DNA of 64,000 bases. Source: Anticarsia gemmatalis. Its lineage: Eukaryota > Arthropoda > Insecta > Lepidoptera > Erebidae. A program made the position numbers and the translations under genes. Shown here one piece after another: positions 46,364 to 58,884 of the stretch (its first letter is position 1; every line of letters begins with the position of its first letter). Location of the stretch: positions 10,567,501-10,631,500 of the forward strand of contig NC_134765.1 in assembly GCF_050436995.1 (NCBI RefSeq). The letters are read 5' to 3'. A model generated the notes under the pieces. The model was not told where the DNA came from, did not search any database, and worked only from the letters and a program-made list of their open reading frames with translations.

Positions 46364-48105
46364 ATATATCAATGTTCTAAACAGTCTAGCGTCATCAACA
46401 TAATTTAACATCTTGGTCTCACCCAAGGGCAAAAACTGTGCCTTTTTAACCTTTTGTTTTTTATCGAACTTATTTAATTTAATTCCTAAGATTAATTAAT
46501 TGTAATTATTTAAGTAAAAGCTACTTTTAATGTTGTATTGCCATAATTTAGATGTAAATAAATTATATTAATTTATTGAGATACGCCTTCTTATTTTAAT
46601 ATTTTCGTACGGCTGTGCTTGACTAGAGAGTCTTATCTTATGATTTTGTTGTTACAAATAATTATAACTAGATTTTTTTGTTTCTTATAATGTGGATGTA
46701 TACCAATTAATATGTAAATAAATACCTATTACTAAAGATATATAGGTAATTAAACATTCGTTAGTAAGTAATTTAAATGAACTTCACAACAATGTCCAGA
46801 CAATTTTAGCCATATACCGAAGTGTCATTAAAAGGAATTATACGTTACTGAATGGTTCATACAATTACAAGTCTGTTGCGACAATAAAACTCAATATACT
46901 TATGTCCTTAACTTTATTTTTACACTGAGGAGCGTTCAACTGACGAAGAACTTTTATATGTGACGATTTTTAAATATTGTGTTCGTAGCGAAGTGATTAT
47001 TTGATTGTGTTCATAGCGAAGTAATTACATACTTGATATGGTAGAGTCCAAAATTTAAGTACCTATATAAATAATTATGAACCCCTATTTCCTTTGGTCA
47101 CGCAATCCCGCGTGAACGGCTGGATCGATTTCACTAACTCTTCTTTTATAATATTCCTTGAAGTACGGAGATGGTTCTCGGGAACAAAATTTAATAGATA
47201 AATAAAATTATTTATTTATGTGTTAAAAATCTACTGTTAGGCAATACGAAAATTAAATCAGCTAGTAAAAATATTTTTTGACAGAGAAGACTATATTATC
47301 TTCTATTTGTTATAAAAACGAGAAGAGAGAGCATGACTTCAAACAATAATATTTTGCAACGAAACACATGACAACATTTCTCGACAACTACAGCTTCCCT
47401 TTTCACCAAATTAAGCTATCAAAACACCAAATTAAGTCACTGACATTGAATTAGCAATCTAGTTCTATAAATAAAGTTTTTGTCCATATGATTGATGATA
47501 GTAAATGAAATGATATACTACATAATACAGGTGTTTTTATAATAATACACCTGTGATATATTTTGATTTAATGGAGTTAGTAGCGCGAACACGCAAGCCT
47601 ATCATTATACATACAAACATACAAATAATAGTTGTATATTAAAGTCATCATTTGTTTTAATGAAGACATCATTTCATGTAGTAGGTACTTTGAAATAAGT
47701 TGAGATCAATGACCTTTTATTGGTGGAATTTTTAGGGTCGCTTTCTATGAGCCCTTTTTTGTTAGGGTAAAGCTGAAGTGGTAGTCTAGTAGCAAGAGAG
47801 TAATGAGGTTCCGGATTCCATACTCGCAAAGTGATTATTTGTTTTTTTCCCAAAATATTTATATTAAGATTAATCGATTACTTTTCAATTTATACAACAC
47901 ATTCAGTTTTTTGTTTTGTTTCCCTACTCATCCTCACAAAATTACGCGTTTGAAGTAGTTAGTTTTTTTAAGATCTGAGACTGTAGAGGCGAAACTAGAT
48001 TAAATTTCATTCACAGAAAACTAACTTGTTTCATTCTTCTTCTTTTCACGTGAAATACTGGAAATGAATCTATTTCAACGAGAGCTAGTCTAGTTATCTT
48101 AAACA
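46364..48105. other. Intergenic downstream of the secreted-protein gene
   Basis: AT-rich with several AATAAA motifs (46557, about 46718). A SINE-like scrap is at about 47766-47850 (GTGGTAGTCTAGTAGC). No coding. Confidence 0.5.
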
Positions 48106-48355
48106 CTAGCTGACCCGCGCAACTTCGCTTGCGTCACATAAGAGAGAATGGGTGAAATTTTTCCCCATTTTTGTAACATTTTTTACTGTTACTCTGCTCA
48201 TATTGGTCGTAGCGTGATTATATATAGCCTATAGCTTTTCTCGATAAATGGACTATCTAACACTGAAAGATTTTTTTCAAATCGGACCAGTAGTTCCTGA
48301 GATTAGCGCGTTCAAACAAACAAACAAATCTTCAGCTTTATAATATTAGTATAGA
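48106..48355 (-). mobile_element. Lep1-like Helitron, full length
   Basis: CTAGCTGACCCGCGCAAC at the left, ATTAGTATAGA at the right. About 150 bases upstream of the putative promoter at 48.5 kb. Confidence 0.85.
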
Positions 48356-48504
48356 TAATCTAATAGAGTAGGTAATACAGCTTTAGTTACGCAACTAAAC
48401 CAATAAATATCCAGTCAACATATAAGGCGGTTGATCAGCATATTTATATAAACTATATAACGTACATAATGTACACGCGGAAGATGTAATGAATGCGCAA
48501 TTAA

Positions 48505-48545
48505 CGGATATAAGCAAGGTCGGAGCTGCTCTAGTCATTCCCTGT
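48505..48545 (+). promoter_or_regulatory. Possible TATA/Inr core promoter
   Basis: TATAAG at 48509-48514 and TCATTC at 48535-48540, an exact match to the arthropod initiator TCAKTY, with 28 bases from the T of TATA to the A of the initiator, close to the usual 30-31. The surrounding 60 bases are less AT-rich than their flanks. No convincing coding exon follows, so this remains a motif-based guess. Confidence 0.3.
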
Positions 48546-49910
48546 GCGTGTTCCAAACACTAGCTAAATAGGATAGCTAGGATTTTTAAGAATCAAATAA
48601 GAAAGAAGCATTTTTCTAAGCAAGTAGTCAAATGTTATAAATTCCTGCACTTGTACTATTATATTATCTGTTATCTTTAAATCTTAAATAACGATGGTTT
48701 TTTAATTATATTTATGAACAACGAAGAGGTATTTCTTTCTTGAAAAGTAAAAGTAATTTTTTAATTGCACTTGTCTAATGGACTTCTGTTCGTTCTTATA
48801 TTTCAAGAGGAGACCCAAGATAAGTAATAACTATAATACGTTTTTTCTGGAAATCGAACTTAGGACTTTGTGATCGTTAGTTGCGTGTATTTATTATTCC
48901 AGATGTTTGACAAATGTCTTGGTTAATATTTTGTAAGGATGATTTATTAATTAATTATTATTATTTTGACCCATGCGTAACCGTCACGACTGTATACGAA
49001 CACGACACGATAAAATATCGTGTATTATAAATAACCCTGTCCATGTATCGTTCATGACATTATACCGTTTTTGGGAAAAGCAAGAATTTTCTCGACTCGG
49101 ACAAAATGGACGCCTTGAACTTAATATTTTGTATTCCTCTGATATTATTATAATAGTGTTCCGGGTTTTTATTCAAGTATTTTTCTTAATTTGTTGTCTT
49201 TTAATACTATGTGGTTACAGTTTCGATATGCTCTTGGTTATAATATTGTAATAACATGAGCTATCTTAGCGGAATTTTGAATTCTTTACTGTATTGTCAT
49301 CAGCTTCAAACTATTGTTAGTGTTTGATATTTGAAATCTTGAAAAAAAAGAGTACTTCAAAATACTTATTTTATAATATACCAAATTTTGACAGAACCGG
49401 TTCAATCATTTCTGTTGGAGAGAGTTACAAACATAAATACATACATACAAACATTCCCACAAACTTTCGCATTTATAGTATCAGTAGGGCTAGCTTCTAC
49501 TCGCAATTTTCCACAGCAAAAAATATCCCTTGTGCTTACCCAAGTCACAAACTGTTTATAAACTAAAATTTATAACACTCAGTTAGACAGTTTTTGCGTG
49601 AAAGACTAACAAACAAACTCACAAACTTTATAAATTAAGTAGGAAAGAGTTCTTATCTATTCCATAATCCGAAACCAAACCTACTGAATGAGTGCAAGTC
49701 ATTAGCCATCATGCATTTTTCATTTCTTTCAAACAATATAAGAGATTGTAGATTACACTCATTGCGCAATATGATTGTAATATACGATTATATGTTTTGA
49801 TTATTGTACTGCAACAATAAGGTGACGTACTTATGATACGATAATCGTTAGATCATGTTTACTGTCAGAATTCATTAACAAACAAAAATCAACCAGTCTC
49901 CTTTTTTCAG
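48546..49910. other. Intergenic, nothing recognised
   Basis: A 92-codon frame at 48973-49251 has no family motif; its hydrophobic C-terminus follows from AT-rich codons. Not called as a gene. Confidence 0.5.
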
Positions 49911-50093
49911 TACCTCGATTCTCTACCACTATCGACTACCGACAACCGGCTAGCTATCGACATTTTGACATTTAGAATGTACTGCCAAAACGTTTCCTAC
50001 GACACCCGTCCGAGGCGCTGATCAGATTTTCATACAAAATTTCTCGATGACAGGTCGGTTGTCGGGAGTCGATAGTAGTAGAGAATCGAGCTA
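49911..50093. mobile_element. MITE-like element, 183 bp, with extra third arm
   Basis: Terminal inverted repeats of about 39 bases: the left contains CTCGATTCTCTACCACTATC and GACTACCGACAACCGG; the right is the complement with four or five changes. A further GCGATTCTCTACTACTATCG at 50115-50134 repeats the left arm in direct orientation, suggesting a nested or tandem insertion. Confidence 0.7.
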
Positions 50094-50798
50094 CCGGGCA
50101 TCGTTGCCAGTAGCGCGATTCTCTACTACTATCGTATTGATACTTCCTACGTAGTCAACGGACATTACAGTAATTTTACAGGAGAGCGATTTGAAGGCAA
50201 ATTGTTCCTCTTCCTTTACTCCTTTGCTGTAAAATGATTTGATTTTTGTTACTATTACTCGCTCGGTAATTCTTTTATAAAAATAATTAACGCTTATATT
50301 AAGGTCATGGTTTATTATGTACGTTTATGTAAAGATAATTAAATACCTAATTTTGTTAGATGACTCAGTATACTTAGGAGGTATTGGACTATATTCATAT
50401 GAATGAGCATAAGGCACGAAAGTTTTTTATTTTGAAGACAACACATACTAAAAATGACAGAAGTCTTATTCTTTAAACATAGCCTGAAATGCGTTTATTC
50501 TTTCACGATTTTTATCCTCCGAATTGCTTAAACTCATAAATTCGCGATTAATGAAAGTTTCATCACAAGGAGATCAGCATTTGTAATAAAATATCAAAGT
50601 AATTATAAGTTGGATAGCTTTAATTATTCGTGATTTATGTACTTACATTATATCAAACTACAGGATCTTGATAGAAGCCGTTAGGTTTTGCGCAACCTTG
50701 CTCTTAGTTGTCTAGATCTTTTAACCGACTGCGAATAAAGGAGGATTTACTCTATTCGATTTAATTCTTTCAGCGAGATATAATTTGAGTATATTTCA

Positions 50799-50853
50799 CT
50801 AGCTGACCCGCGCAACTTCTCTTGCGTCACATAAGAAAATTTTCCCCGTTCAT
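50799..50853 (-). mobile_element. Lep1-like Helitron fragment (3' terminus only)
   Basis: About 55 bases: CTAG end, hairpin region (one change) and CATAAGA, then unrelated sequence. Confidence 0.65.
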
Positions 50854-50984
50854 CCAAAAATATATAATGAGACGCTTCGCCGACGTCTGATTTTATACTT
50901 AAAAAAAGTAAGTACTAAGAAAAGTACTATTGGGATCTATTCTTATATAATAATATTATATTATATTACACTATTTTCCGTACA

Positions 50985-51130
50985 AGCCCTGAGGTTGGTA
51001 ACTTTACAGGGGTACCTATACAGCAATAGACTCGCCCTCTATTACACGGGATTAACATTATAAATGGTGACACATAGTTGTATTTCATCCACCTTTGGTT
51101 AAAACAGGCGTATTATGCATGTATGTTGAT
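50985..51130. mobile_element. SINE (family B) body fragment
   Basis: Contains AATAGACTCGCCCTCTATTAC, TTAACATTATAAATGGTGAC and ACAGGCGTATTATGCATG, all seen in family B bodies; no tRNA-like head. Confidence 0.45.
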
Positions 51131-52254
51131 AAAACCTAGCTATCAATACCCTCAGAAAAGATAATATAGGACAGGTTTTAATCTCAATCGGAAATGGCCC
51201 AGCGTGCTAGGAGACACGGTGAGGAATTAAGCAATAATTAACACTGGTTTACATTTAGTTTGACCGGTATGCCCACACCATGCAAAGTAATATACTTACT
51301 ATAAAATTATACGAAACTTATATGTTTAAGGGCTAGTTTCACAACTAATGGGTAAGTGTTAGATACGTAATTTATCGGATAGATAAATTTATACTGACAG
51401 TAAATGTATGTAAAAATCGATAAGTTTTTGATAACTTGATCTTTTCATATTCAGAGGTGATTATACCGAGTATTTTAATATTATTATTAGTTAGTATTAA
51501 TATAAATTTCTTACTTAACATACCTCTAAGTAAATTCATAACGTAGTTAGAATCGTATTTTATTAAATCTATACCCTTATTTCTAAAGAAAGCAAAAGGT
51601 AATAAGATTTATGTAACAAGCCTTCCACGAAAGCTTTTGTAGTTTTAGTTGGTAGAGCCTTGAAAGCCTTAATTATGTTAACTTTGTGCTTTTATTGACC
51701 TTGCTCTATTTCACGCAAGGCTCTAACAATATCAATAGATCCTTTGATATTACCTACGCCCTATTAATTAACTACCTTGTAAGCCCACGTAACAGTTACA
51801 GTAGCAAAAGAAAGTTTATTTGTCTAGAAAAAAAAACAGGAATAGTCTCGAAAAACAGTCGACTTTATTCCTGCTTTTCGCGAAATAAAAGCTTATCCGA
51901 AGAAGTACAACAATTACTTATTCATACCAACCTTATAGGTTGCATAATACAAATTCAATAAGTAAAACCCTAAATAAAGCCTACGGATGTAGGAACCAGT
52001 ATATTTACAGGAAAACTCAATATTTTCTTAACACCCAAGGAAATAAGGAACACATTTTCCGATAGCTATCAAAACATATTAAACATGCCTCGAAGGCTAG
52101 AATAACACATCCAATGTAAATAAACGCAAGGCAACCATAAACAAGATAAAATCTACCTCCGCGAGGAAAATTCTAAACTAAAACAAATGCAAAACAAACT
52201 TTGGATTATGCAAACACCGCGCCCTGACAAAAGGACTGCAGCCATTGCTACCCG
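51131..52254. other. Intergenic
   Basis: At about 51331 AGGGCTAGTTTCACAAC resembles one end of a common lepidopteran MITE, but I could not find the partner end. A 91-codon frame at 51686 is not convincing. Confidence 0.45.
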
Positions 52255-52512
52255 ACCGGTTTAAAAAGTCCAGGCGCGGGAGTAGTTTAGTAAGGAACAA
52301 TGACGGTTAAAATCGGTAGTGTTATAGTATTATCATTTGCACAGTGAAAGTCGACGGGCGAAGGACGCGGCGGGAAGCGCACGACGCCAGTGCGTTGCCG
52401 ACGCTCGTGACGAGAGCACGTTCTGCGTTCGATATTATAACGAACTTACTACGCGTGTGTTGTGTACGAATAACGATACTGAATGGAATATAACAAATGT
52501 CAACTGATTTAA
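52255..52512 (+). promoter_or_regulatory. GC/CpG-rich block: putative promoter and noncoding first exon
   Basis: In an AT-rich setting this stretch is dense in CG dinucleotides (GACGGGCGAAGGACGCGGCG and similar). It has TTTAAAAAG at about 52260, ACAGTG (partial initiator) at 52341-52346 and a fair splice donor GTATGT at 52512. Reading frames are short. This is what an insect 5' UTR exon with promoter looks like, but no downstream coding exon was found before 64000, so the gene would have to continue beyond the window. Confidence 0.4.
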
Positions 52513-55500
52513 GTATGTCAGTTTAATTGTTTTGTTGTTAATTATGTAATTGTTGTTGCGGAAGTTGAGACAAGTGTTGTGTTTTGAATTTAAACGGTTG
52601 GACCGTTGCGAATCTGTTGGCGGTCTCCAAGGCGTGCATACATTAGGCTTTCGGCAAGTTTATGTTTACCTTGACGACCTACTTTTGTCTATAATAATAA
52701 GAAACTATGCATATTGTACGAAACCATATTTTCAGGACAAATAACGCAATTGTCACACCAGTTTTAGCTAACTTTTTTGTCAATGAAGTACAATAATTCA
52801 GCGGTTCTGCCAAAAGATAAATTTGATAATAATTCAATAACACTTATTTGATTAATTTAATTGTATTTGATCGTGAACCGTAATTTTCCTTTCAATAGAG
52901 ACGTTTTTTTCTGCAATTAATCGGTTTTAAACTTTTTATACAACTTTAACACCTAACTCTACTTTTTGTTTTTATTGCTTGTTTTTCATAAAGATAGATA
53001 ACAAATCATACCAAAGTCCTTTTTTTAAGACATCTTAATTTTAAATTTGTTTTTGAATATCTGACGACGCAGTGCGAAGACCTTTGATATTCTAATTAAT
53101 CGAATCGGATCATTATTATTTTTTGTTATAATTAATTAACATAACTTTTAAGATTGATAATTCATTAATTATTTAAAGCTGGTTTCTTAGTCTGGCCTTT
53201 GAACGACATCATAGAATTACGTCTAATTATTTTATATTCACTTGTAAATAAACTCTTATGATACCTACTCGCCTCTTAAAAGCTAATTAACTAGTAGTCT
53301 ACCCGGAAAGACGACTATTTATAGTTTTTGTTCACTTAAAATGCAGTTATTATCGTAAAAACTAAAATAGCTGCTTTACATCTAAGATGATTTGTAATTC
53401 TCAAGTTAAAATGTTATTTTGGAAGAATTTTTAACCTGAGGGCATCTATTGTATCCAGGTAATCAGCCATTCGCAGAGCAGATAAACTAATGTAGAGCCA
53501 AAAGTTGCCTGAAATCATAAGTTTACTCAAAGACGCTGTCATAATTTATTTGAAACCATCAATCACTGAAACATCAATCATTTTATACTTACATTTTTAA
53601 GTCATAGGGCTATGGACCCTTTAAGTTTATAAATATACGAGGGTCACTATAATCTCTACTCTACATGTCAACAATACTAAAATGCTATTTAAAATTGAGT
53701 CATGATTCCAGACATATTCAAAAGGAAAATGTGATCTAAATCATTCGAAGACATTATGCTTATTTCGTGATCGCAAACTGATGATTTGCTCACTGTAGCT
53801 GGTCATAATCATAAGGAATTCATCGCCCGTCAATGTTGCTTACCACTTAATCGACATATTAATCGTTTTATAAGTCATCAGTCAAACCTACTTAAATAGA
53901 ATCTCTATAAAGGCTATATTTACGTAGGCATTTAAGCACCATATTGCACCATACATAAGGCAAGTTGGCCAAGGGCAGGCAAAGGCCGTACACATGTCGT
54001 ATTAAACACAAATGTAACAAAGAACTATTGCACACGCATTATAGGACATAAATGGATAAATTAGTGATGGATTATTGTGAGAGATATTGTTCTTTTATAA
54101 GGCTTTATTCAAGAAATATGAAGTTGTCACTAAACATTCAAAAACGGGGTGGAGCAATATGGCCGCTGCTCGACGTTTTTTTTTATTAGCTTCGCATGAT
54201 TTGTATTCAGCCAGTGTCACTTTTAATTGGCGCAAAAATGCTAGTTTACGGAGTCTCCTTATTGTTGTAATGGGGTGTGTTTAAAACACATCAATTAGGG
54301 CTTAATTAACATTTAATTATTACCCTGACTACAGGCTACTTGTAATTGCTTAATCAAGTGCCAAATGTCGCGACAGTAAGCCTCAATTTTCTTTAATTTT
54401 TGCCTCAAATGAAGGAAGAACATTGAAACTTAATCGAACAAGCTGTACAAGGTGAATTATTTACGCGTTACAAGTTCTTATCATAATATATTAATGTACC
54501 ACAACAGGTAGGTAATTAAGAATTGAGTTTTCTCGTAAAACGACGCATAAGGCTGTAAAAACGTTGACCTTTGCCAAACTAGTATGTAAAGTAAAAGAAA
54601 AATAATAAATTGTCAATGATCAATAAATAAAGGATTATCGGTTATCCCCGACGCCATTTTGTAATAAAATTTAAATTATTTCATTAAACAAAATAATTCT
54701 ATAAGCAGTTTTTTCTTTGATGGTAATAATTAATGATGTTTATACTCAAATATTTTTGCGATTAGCGACATATTGATTAAAAGACGAGTTTTTTAATTAT
54801 AAATTGGGACCAGAAATGTGGCATTATGGCAAAATATTTTAGACATTTTTGGATGATTTGCAAAATTTATAACGTACCATAACCATAAGAGATAATAGAG
54901 TTTTTTGACCTTATTTGAAGAAACACCACTATTTGTCTGCAATTAAAGTAAATTGTATACTTAAACAGTTGTAAAAGATGTCCAGCAAACCGTTAACCTC
55001 CCACTTGAAACAGTTATCCTAGTTTAAATCCGACGCACGTGCTTCTAACCTTTGCTTAGTTCTTCAGTACATTGATTAGACGCGTTTTCAAGATAACATC
55101 AGGACCTTACTAGAGTTTAGCTATCATATTGACACTGGCAACTGTCAGTTACGTTTTTGAAAATGACTGTTATTTTGGAAACTGGATCAAGGAATAATAA
55201 TGGGTAGATAATTTTGAATTTCGGCTTCCTCTATCTTATTGTGTGATGAGTTTTACTGTGAAGGGAAATATCGAAACCTGTATGTGTAAAAGTTCTTTAC
55301 ATTCCCTCTCTATCAACAGGAAATTAGGCAATTTGCCTGGTGGACTGTGGTTTGGACCTTCAAGATAAATATTAGCTTGTTCGAAAAGTCATATCGTTGT
55401 TTTTTTGTAGAAATGAGAGACATTTTTCAAGTGGTCATAAACTACTGTAAAATTCATCAGTTTATAACTAATTCGAAAGCCTAATAATACAGTAAAGTTT

Positions 55501-57279
55501 CAGTAGCTCGTAGCACTGAAACTTAGTAATTAAACTAGTAATTGGTTTAATATTGTTATTAATCGGCTTGTATTCTTCTCACTTTATCCATTAAAACATC
55601 AATCAACTTAAATTACTATAAATGTCTACTCATCCGTCTTGATTGTTTTAATAAGACCTCTATAGATAGCTCTATAGACTACACTATCTACACTTTATCT
55701 CCCAGATAACGAGATAAAGTAAAATGTTGATTTCCTTGATTATTTCATTTTAGTGCGAAAGCGTGAAATAATTGCTGAAATATAACCTCGACATCTATAT
55801 CAATAAACGCACGATTTGTTTGTTATAGCATAATTTTACGCATTTTTTTGTGTGTTAGTTTTTGATTGTTTTATTTGTACGGTGAAAAAACACCATTATT
55901 TTTTTTTTTTTAAAGATCTTCCCAGCTCTTAGCAATGAAAACTTGGTGTGACTTTCGGGAATAGATCACAATATAATTTCGGAATTGACCACCATAGAGC
56001 TGCTAGAGATACTATTTAAAAAACACTAAGATGTAGTTACTTACTTGAATAGGATAAAATATTAACAATGTTTGGCCTTACTTTAAAAAACAAAGCAATA
56101 AAAACCAGCTGTAGTTGACCAATAAACGATCCAGCAATTATTTCACCAATAATCATTAAAGTTCTCCAAACACATCATAAATTAATTTACAACACCGAAA
56201 GAAAGCAAAAATATGTCAACTTTCTTTTACATAACAATCATCTTAGACCTGTTAACCCTAAAACTATATCCGATTTGTATAAAAAACTAACATTTGAATA
56301 ATTCATGCGGCCCTACGATCGATGACAACTCGACTAAATTAAATAGTATGTATCCCTTCACTAGTTTGACAGTAAACGTGTCGTTTAGAAATGGTCGTGT
56401 TATGTCAAACGGGTTTGGTAACCGTGTTGAGAGATGTCAAGCAAAGGGTCAGCTGGTTACTTTGATTTGAGATTTTTACTATTTTTGCTTTTTGTGACCT
56501 CTTGTTTTTTAAAAGTTGGTTACTAGTTCAAAGTTAATATCAGCTTTATATTTTTGAAAAATTTTAACTGGTAATATAGCTTTCTTATTTCGTTTTGACT
56601 TACAAACCTCCCGTTTATAAGTCAAGACTAACCGACTAATTAAATCGATTGGTGTTTTAGTCGGTAGTGTTTTAGGTCCAAAATTTAGTCGATTCCAATT
56701 GCAAACTTCAGATTGTGTTAAGAATATAATTAATAGGTTGTATTGTTATAAAATTTTCCCTTAGTCTCTAAGCTAATAATATAAAATTTTCTTTAGTTGA
56801 CGGACGAGTTGTATAAATCTCAATTAATTACTAGGCTGCGTATATCCTCTGCGTAATTATTTTGTTAAAATATCACCTAAAAATCGACAACAATCCAGAA
56901 AATGTTTAAACAGTTGTATTATTAATCATTATCAAGTAAAAGTTCTTTATTATTCCGATAACTGGTAGTCGATAAACAATCTTTCACAATATATTATTAT
57001 CGATAACTGTCCTATTTCATTTGTCAACGTGGGTGTTAATTACTTTAAGATAATTTTGTACGCAAATTATTGTTTCCGGTAAACTGCTCTTATTAGATAT
57101 ATTTTCTATCCTTTTCTTTTACCAAGTATATGATAGGGACAAAATACAATCTAGTATCGAATTGACACAAATTATTTGTGATTGATCGTGTCGTTTTAGT
57201 TCACTGAATCAAATAAATAAAAGATAGGCAGCCGATATGCTACTCGTCACCGGCGATCCTGTATCACAAGATGTATGGA
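52513..57279. other. Repeat-poor AT-rich stretch
   Basis: No Helitron, SINE or retroposon blocks were recognised in almost 5 kb. CAATATGGCCGC occurs at about 54156. A 9-bp stem hairpin (CTTTATCTC) is at 55691-55718. No coding. It could be an intron of a gene starting at the GC-rich block. Confidence 0.45.
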
Positions 57280-57335
57280 TGTGATTGAAGCAAGGGAAGT
57301 TTGTAAGGATCGTACTCAATGGCGTCCTCATGTGT
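57280..57335 (+). mobile_element. Retroposon reverse-transcriptase tail fragment
   Basis: Encodes IEAREVCKDRTQWRPH in frame, matching the tail at 11255-11345. A second tail-like stretch follows at 57520-57600 and ends in the CCCAACAATGAGACA motif seen in other copies as CCCACTGCTGGG. Confidence 0.45.
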
Positions 57336-57894
57336 TAGTTGCCACTATAATATGAGATATAATATAATATGCGATTTTATGTTTGTATGTATTCCCGATA
57401 GGCTGGAGTTAAAGAGCGTAAAAAATATGAAATAATCTTATTTATAATAACGTGTAGATTAGTAATACCTTGTTGTCTTTAAATCTTCGACTAGCTAATT
57501 CCATTATGGTTTAATCTAATGGTTGGCAAAAACCGGCGCGGATCGAGACCGATAGAATAGTTTGGGGAACACCTTTGCCCAACAATGAGACAATATAGTT
57601 TAGAAACTATTGATCTCTGAAACTTTCGTAGCGTTATTTCATCAGACTCTATTTACATTTTAATTTCAAAACGTGTAACATCACAACATTTGACCTTAAT
57701 AAAGCGTAAGGCAGTAAACTCAGGTAAATATTGTAGAGATTACATAATACACCAGTGATAGCGTTATCACGAGATAACAATTATGCAAATGCCGTACACG
57801 CGTTTATCAGCCGTAACTGAAAACTATTATTTATTTACCTTCTAAAATATTTTATTCACATGTGTCTTAATGACAACTTATAGTTAATGACACT

Positions 57895-58030
57895 CGTGGC
57901 TAGTTGTGCTCATCGGTCGGTAAACGATCAGTGAGTTAAGCAACCTTGGCGCGGTCATTCTATAGATGGGAGGACGCATATCGGTATTTGAACTAAGCGT
58001 CTCCGTCCTTCGATGGGCTGTCCCGTTCAG
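57895..58030 (+). mobile_element. 5S-rRNA-like SINE, head portion
   Basis: Has TCATCGGTCGGTAAACGATC, AGTGAGTTAAGCAACCTTGG, CGCGGTCATTCTATAGATGG and GAGGACGC, the best local match to the 5' half of 5S rRNA, then AAGCGTCTCCGTCCTTCG; the tail is missing. Confidence 0.7.
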
Positions 58031-58692
58031 TATTTCAGTGTAGTTTCATTAATACTCTTAATATTTGTAAGTGTAAATTTCTCCAACAAGTTACATTTCA
58101 ATTAGTATACGAAATACGTATATCTTTACAAACAGAATGAATCATATTTCACGCTGATTTATATCAAAGAGAAAACATTGGAAACAGCTGTTTTTACACA
58201 ATAAGTAAGAAACATATATTAGTTACATAATCACGCCTTGTTTGTATGAAGGTTGGCAGAGTATTACACGTTTTCTATTATCTATCTTAAACTAGAATAA
58301 TTAAGATGCAAAGTCACGTGTAATAGCTAGAATAATAATTGAGGGTCAATAATGCAGTTGCTTACTTATTTGTAAAACATTGCTGTCCCACTGTTGGGGA
58401 TAGGTCTTCTACCGCGATCATAATGAGTTAATCAAGCTGGTTAATTACAGTCTGGAGACTAACGTAAAACGGGGTGAATAGAATTTGCGGGGTGAATATA
58501 AAAAAAGTCATGAAAGATTTTAAGGTTAATATTTGAGTACCTACCTACGTATCAATTCAAGAACTCTCTTTATTTTCTCTATTTTCGATCATCGTTAGAA
58601 CAAAAGATAACTATTTCCAATATTGTTTTTTTCGTTAAACAATATGAAACTATGACCTAAATGATTTATAAAATATTATAAGAAAAACAAAG

Positions 58693-58884
58693 TTGCATCG
58701 CTATGCAGTTGTTTCTAGCGCAGTGCTAGTTAAAATTCCTTACGAATTTAGAATACATGGAAAGCCGGAAAACTGGAAGGTGACCGAAATTAAAGAAACT
58801 AAAACAGTCCGAGTGGAGACGGGTGAGCTTCCTAGTCGTGAAATAGATCAAAGATACAGACTTACGGATAAATTTTCACCATAA
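58693..58884 (+). other. Short open frame, possible orphan exon or gene fragment
   Basis: A 63-codon frame with no ATG start (TTG is the first in-frame start-like codon) ends in TAA. It is charged and non-repetitive (PYEFRIHGKPENWKVTEIKE is part of it), unlike most random AT-rich frames here. CTAG at 58719 could be an acceptor. No family recognised and no partner exons seen; it may be a decayed retrocopy. Confidence 0.25.

Noticed and set aside
48973..49251. 92-codon frame with a hydrophobic C-terminus
   Set aside because: No motif, no splice partners, and composition explained by AT-rich codons.
52550..52744. YLDDLL, resembling a reverse-transcriptase active site
   Set aside because: No other reverse-transcriptase blocks flank it in the same frame, the frame has no ATG start, and it lies just after a likely 5' UTR exon; chance match.
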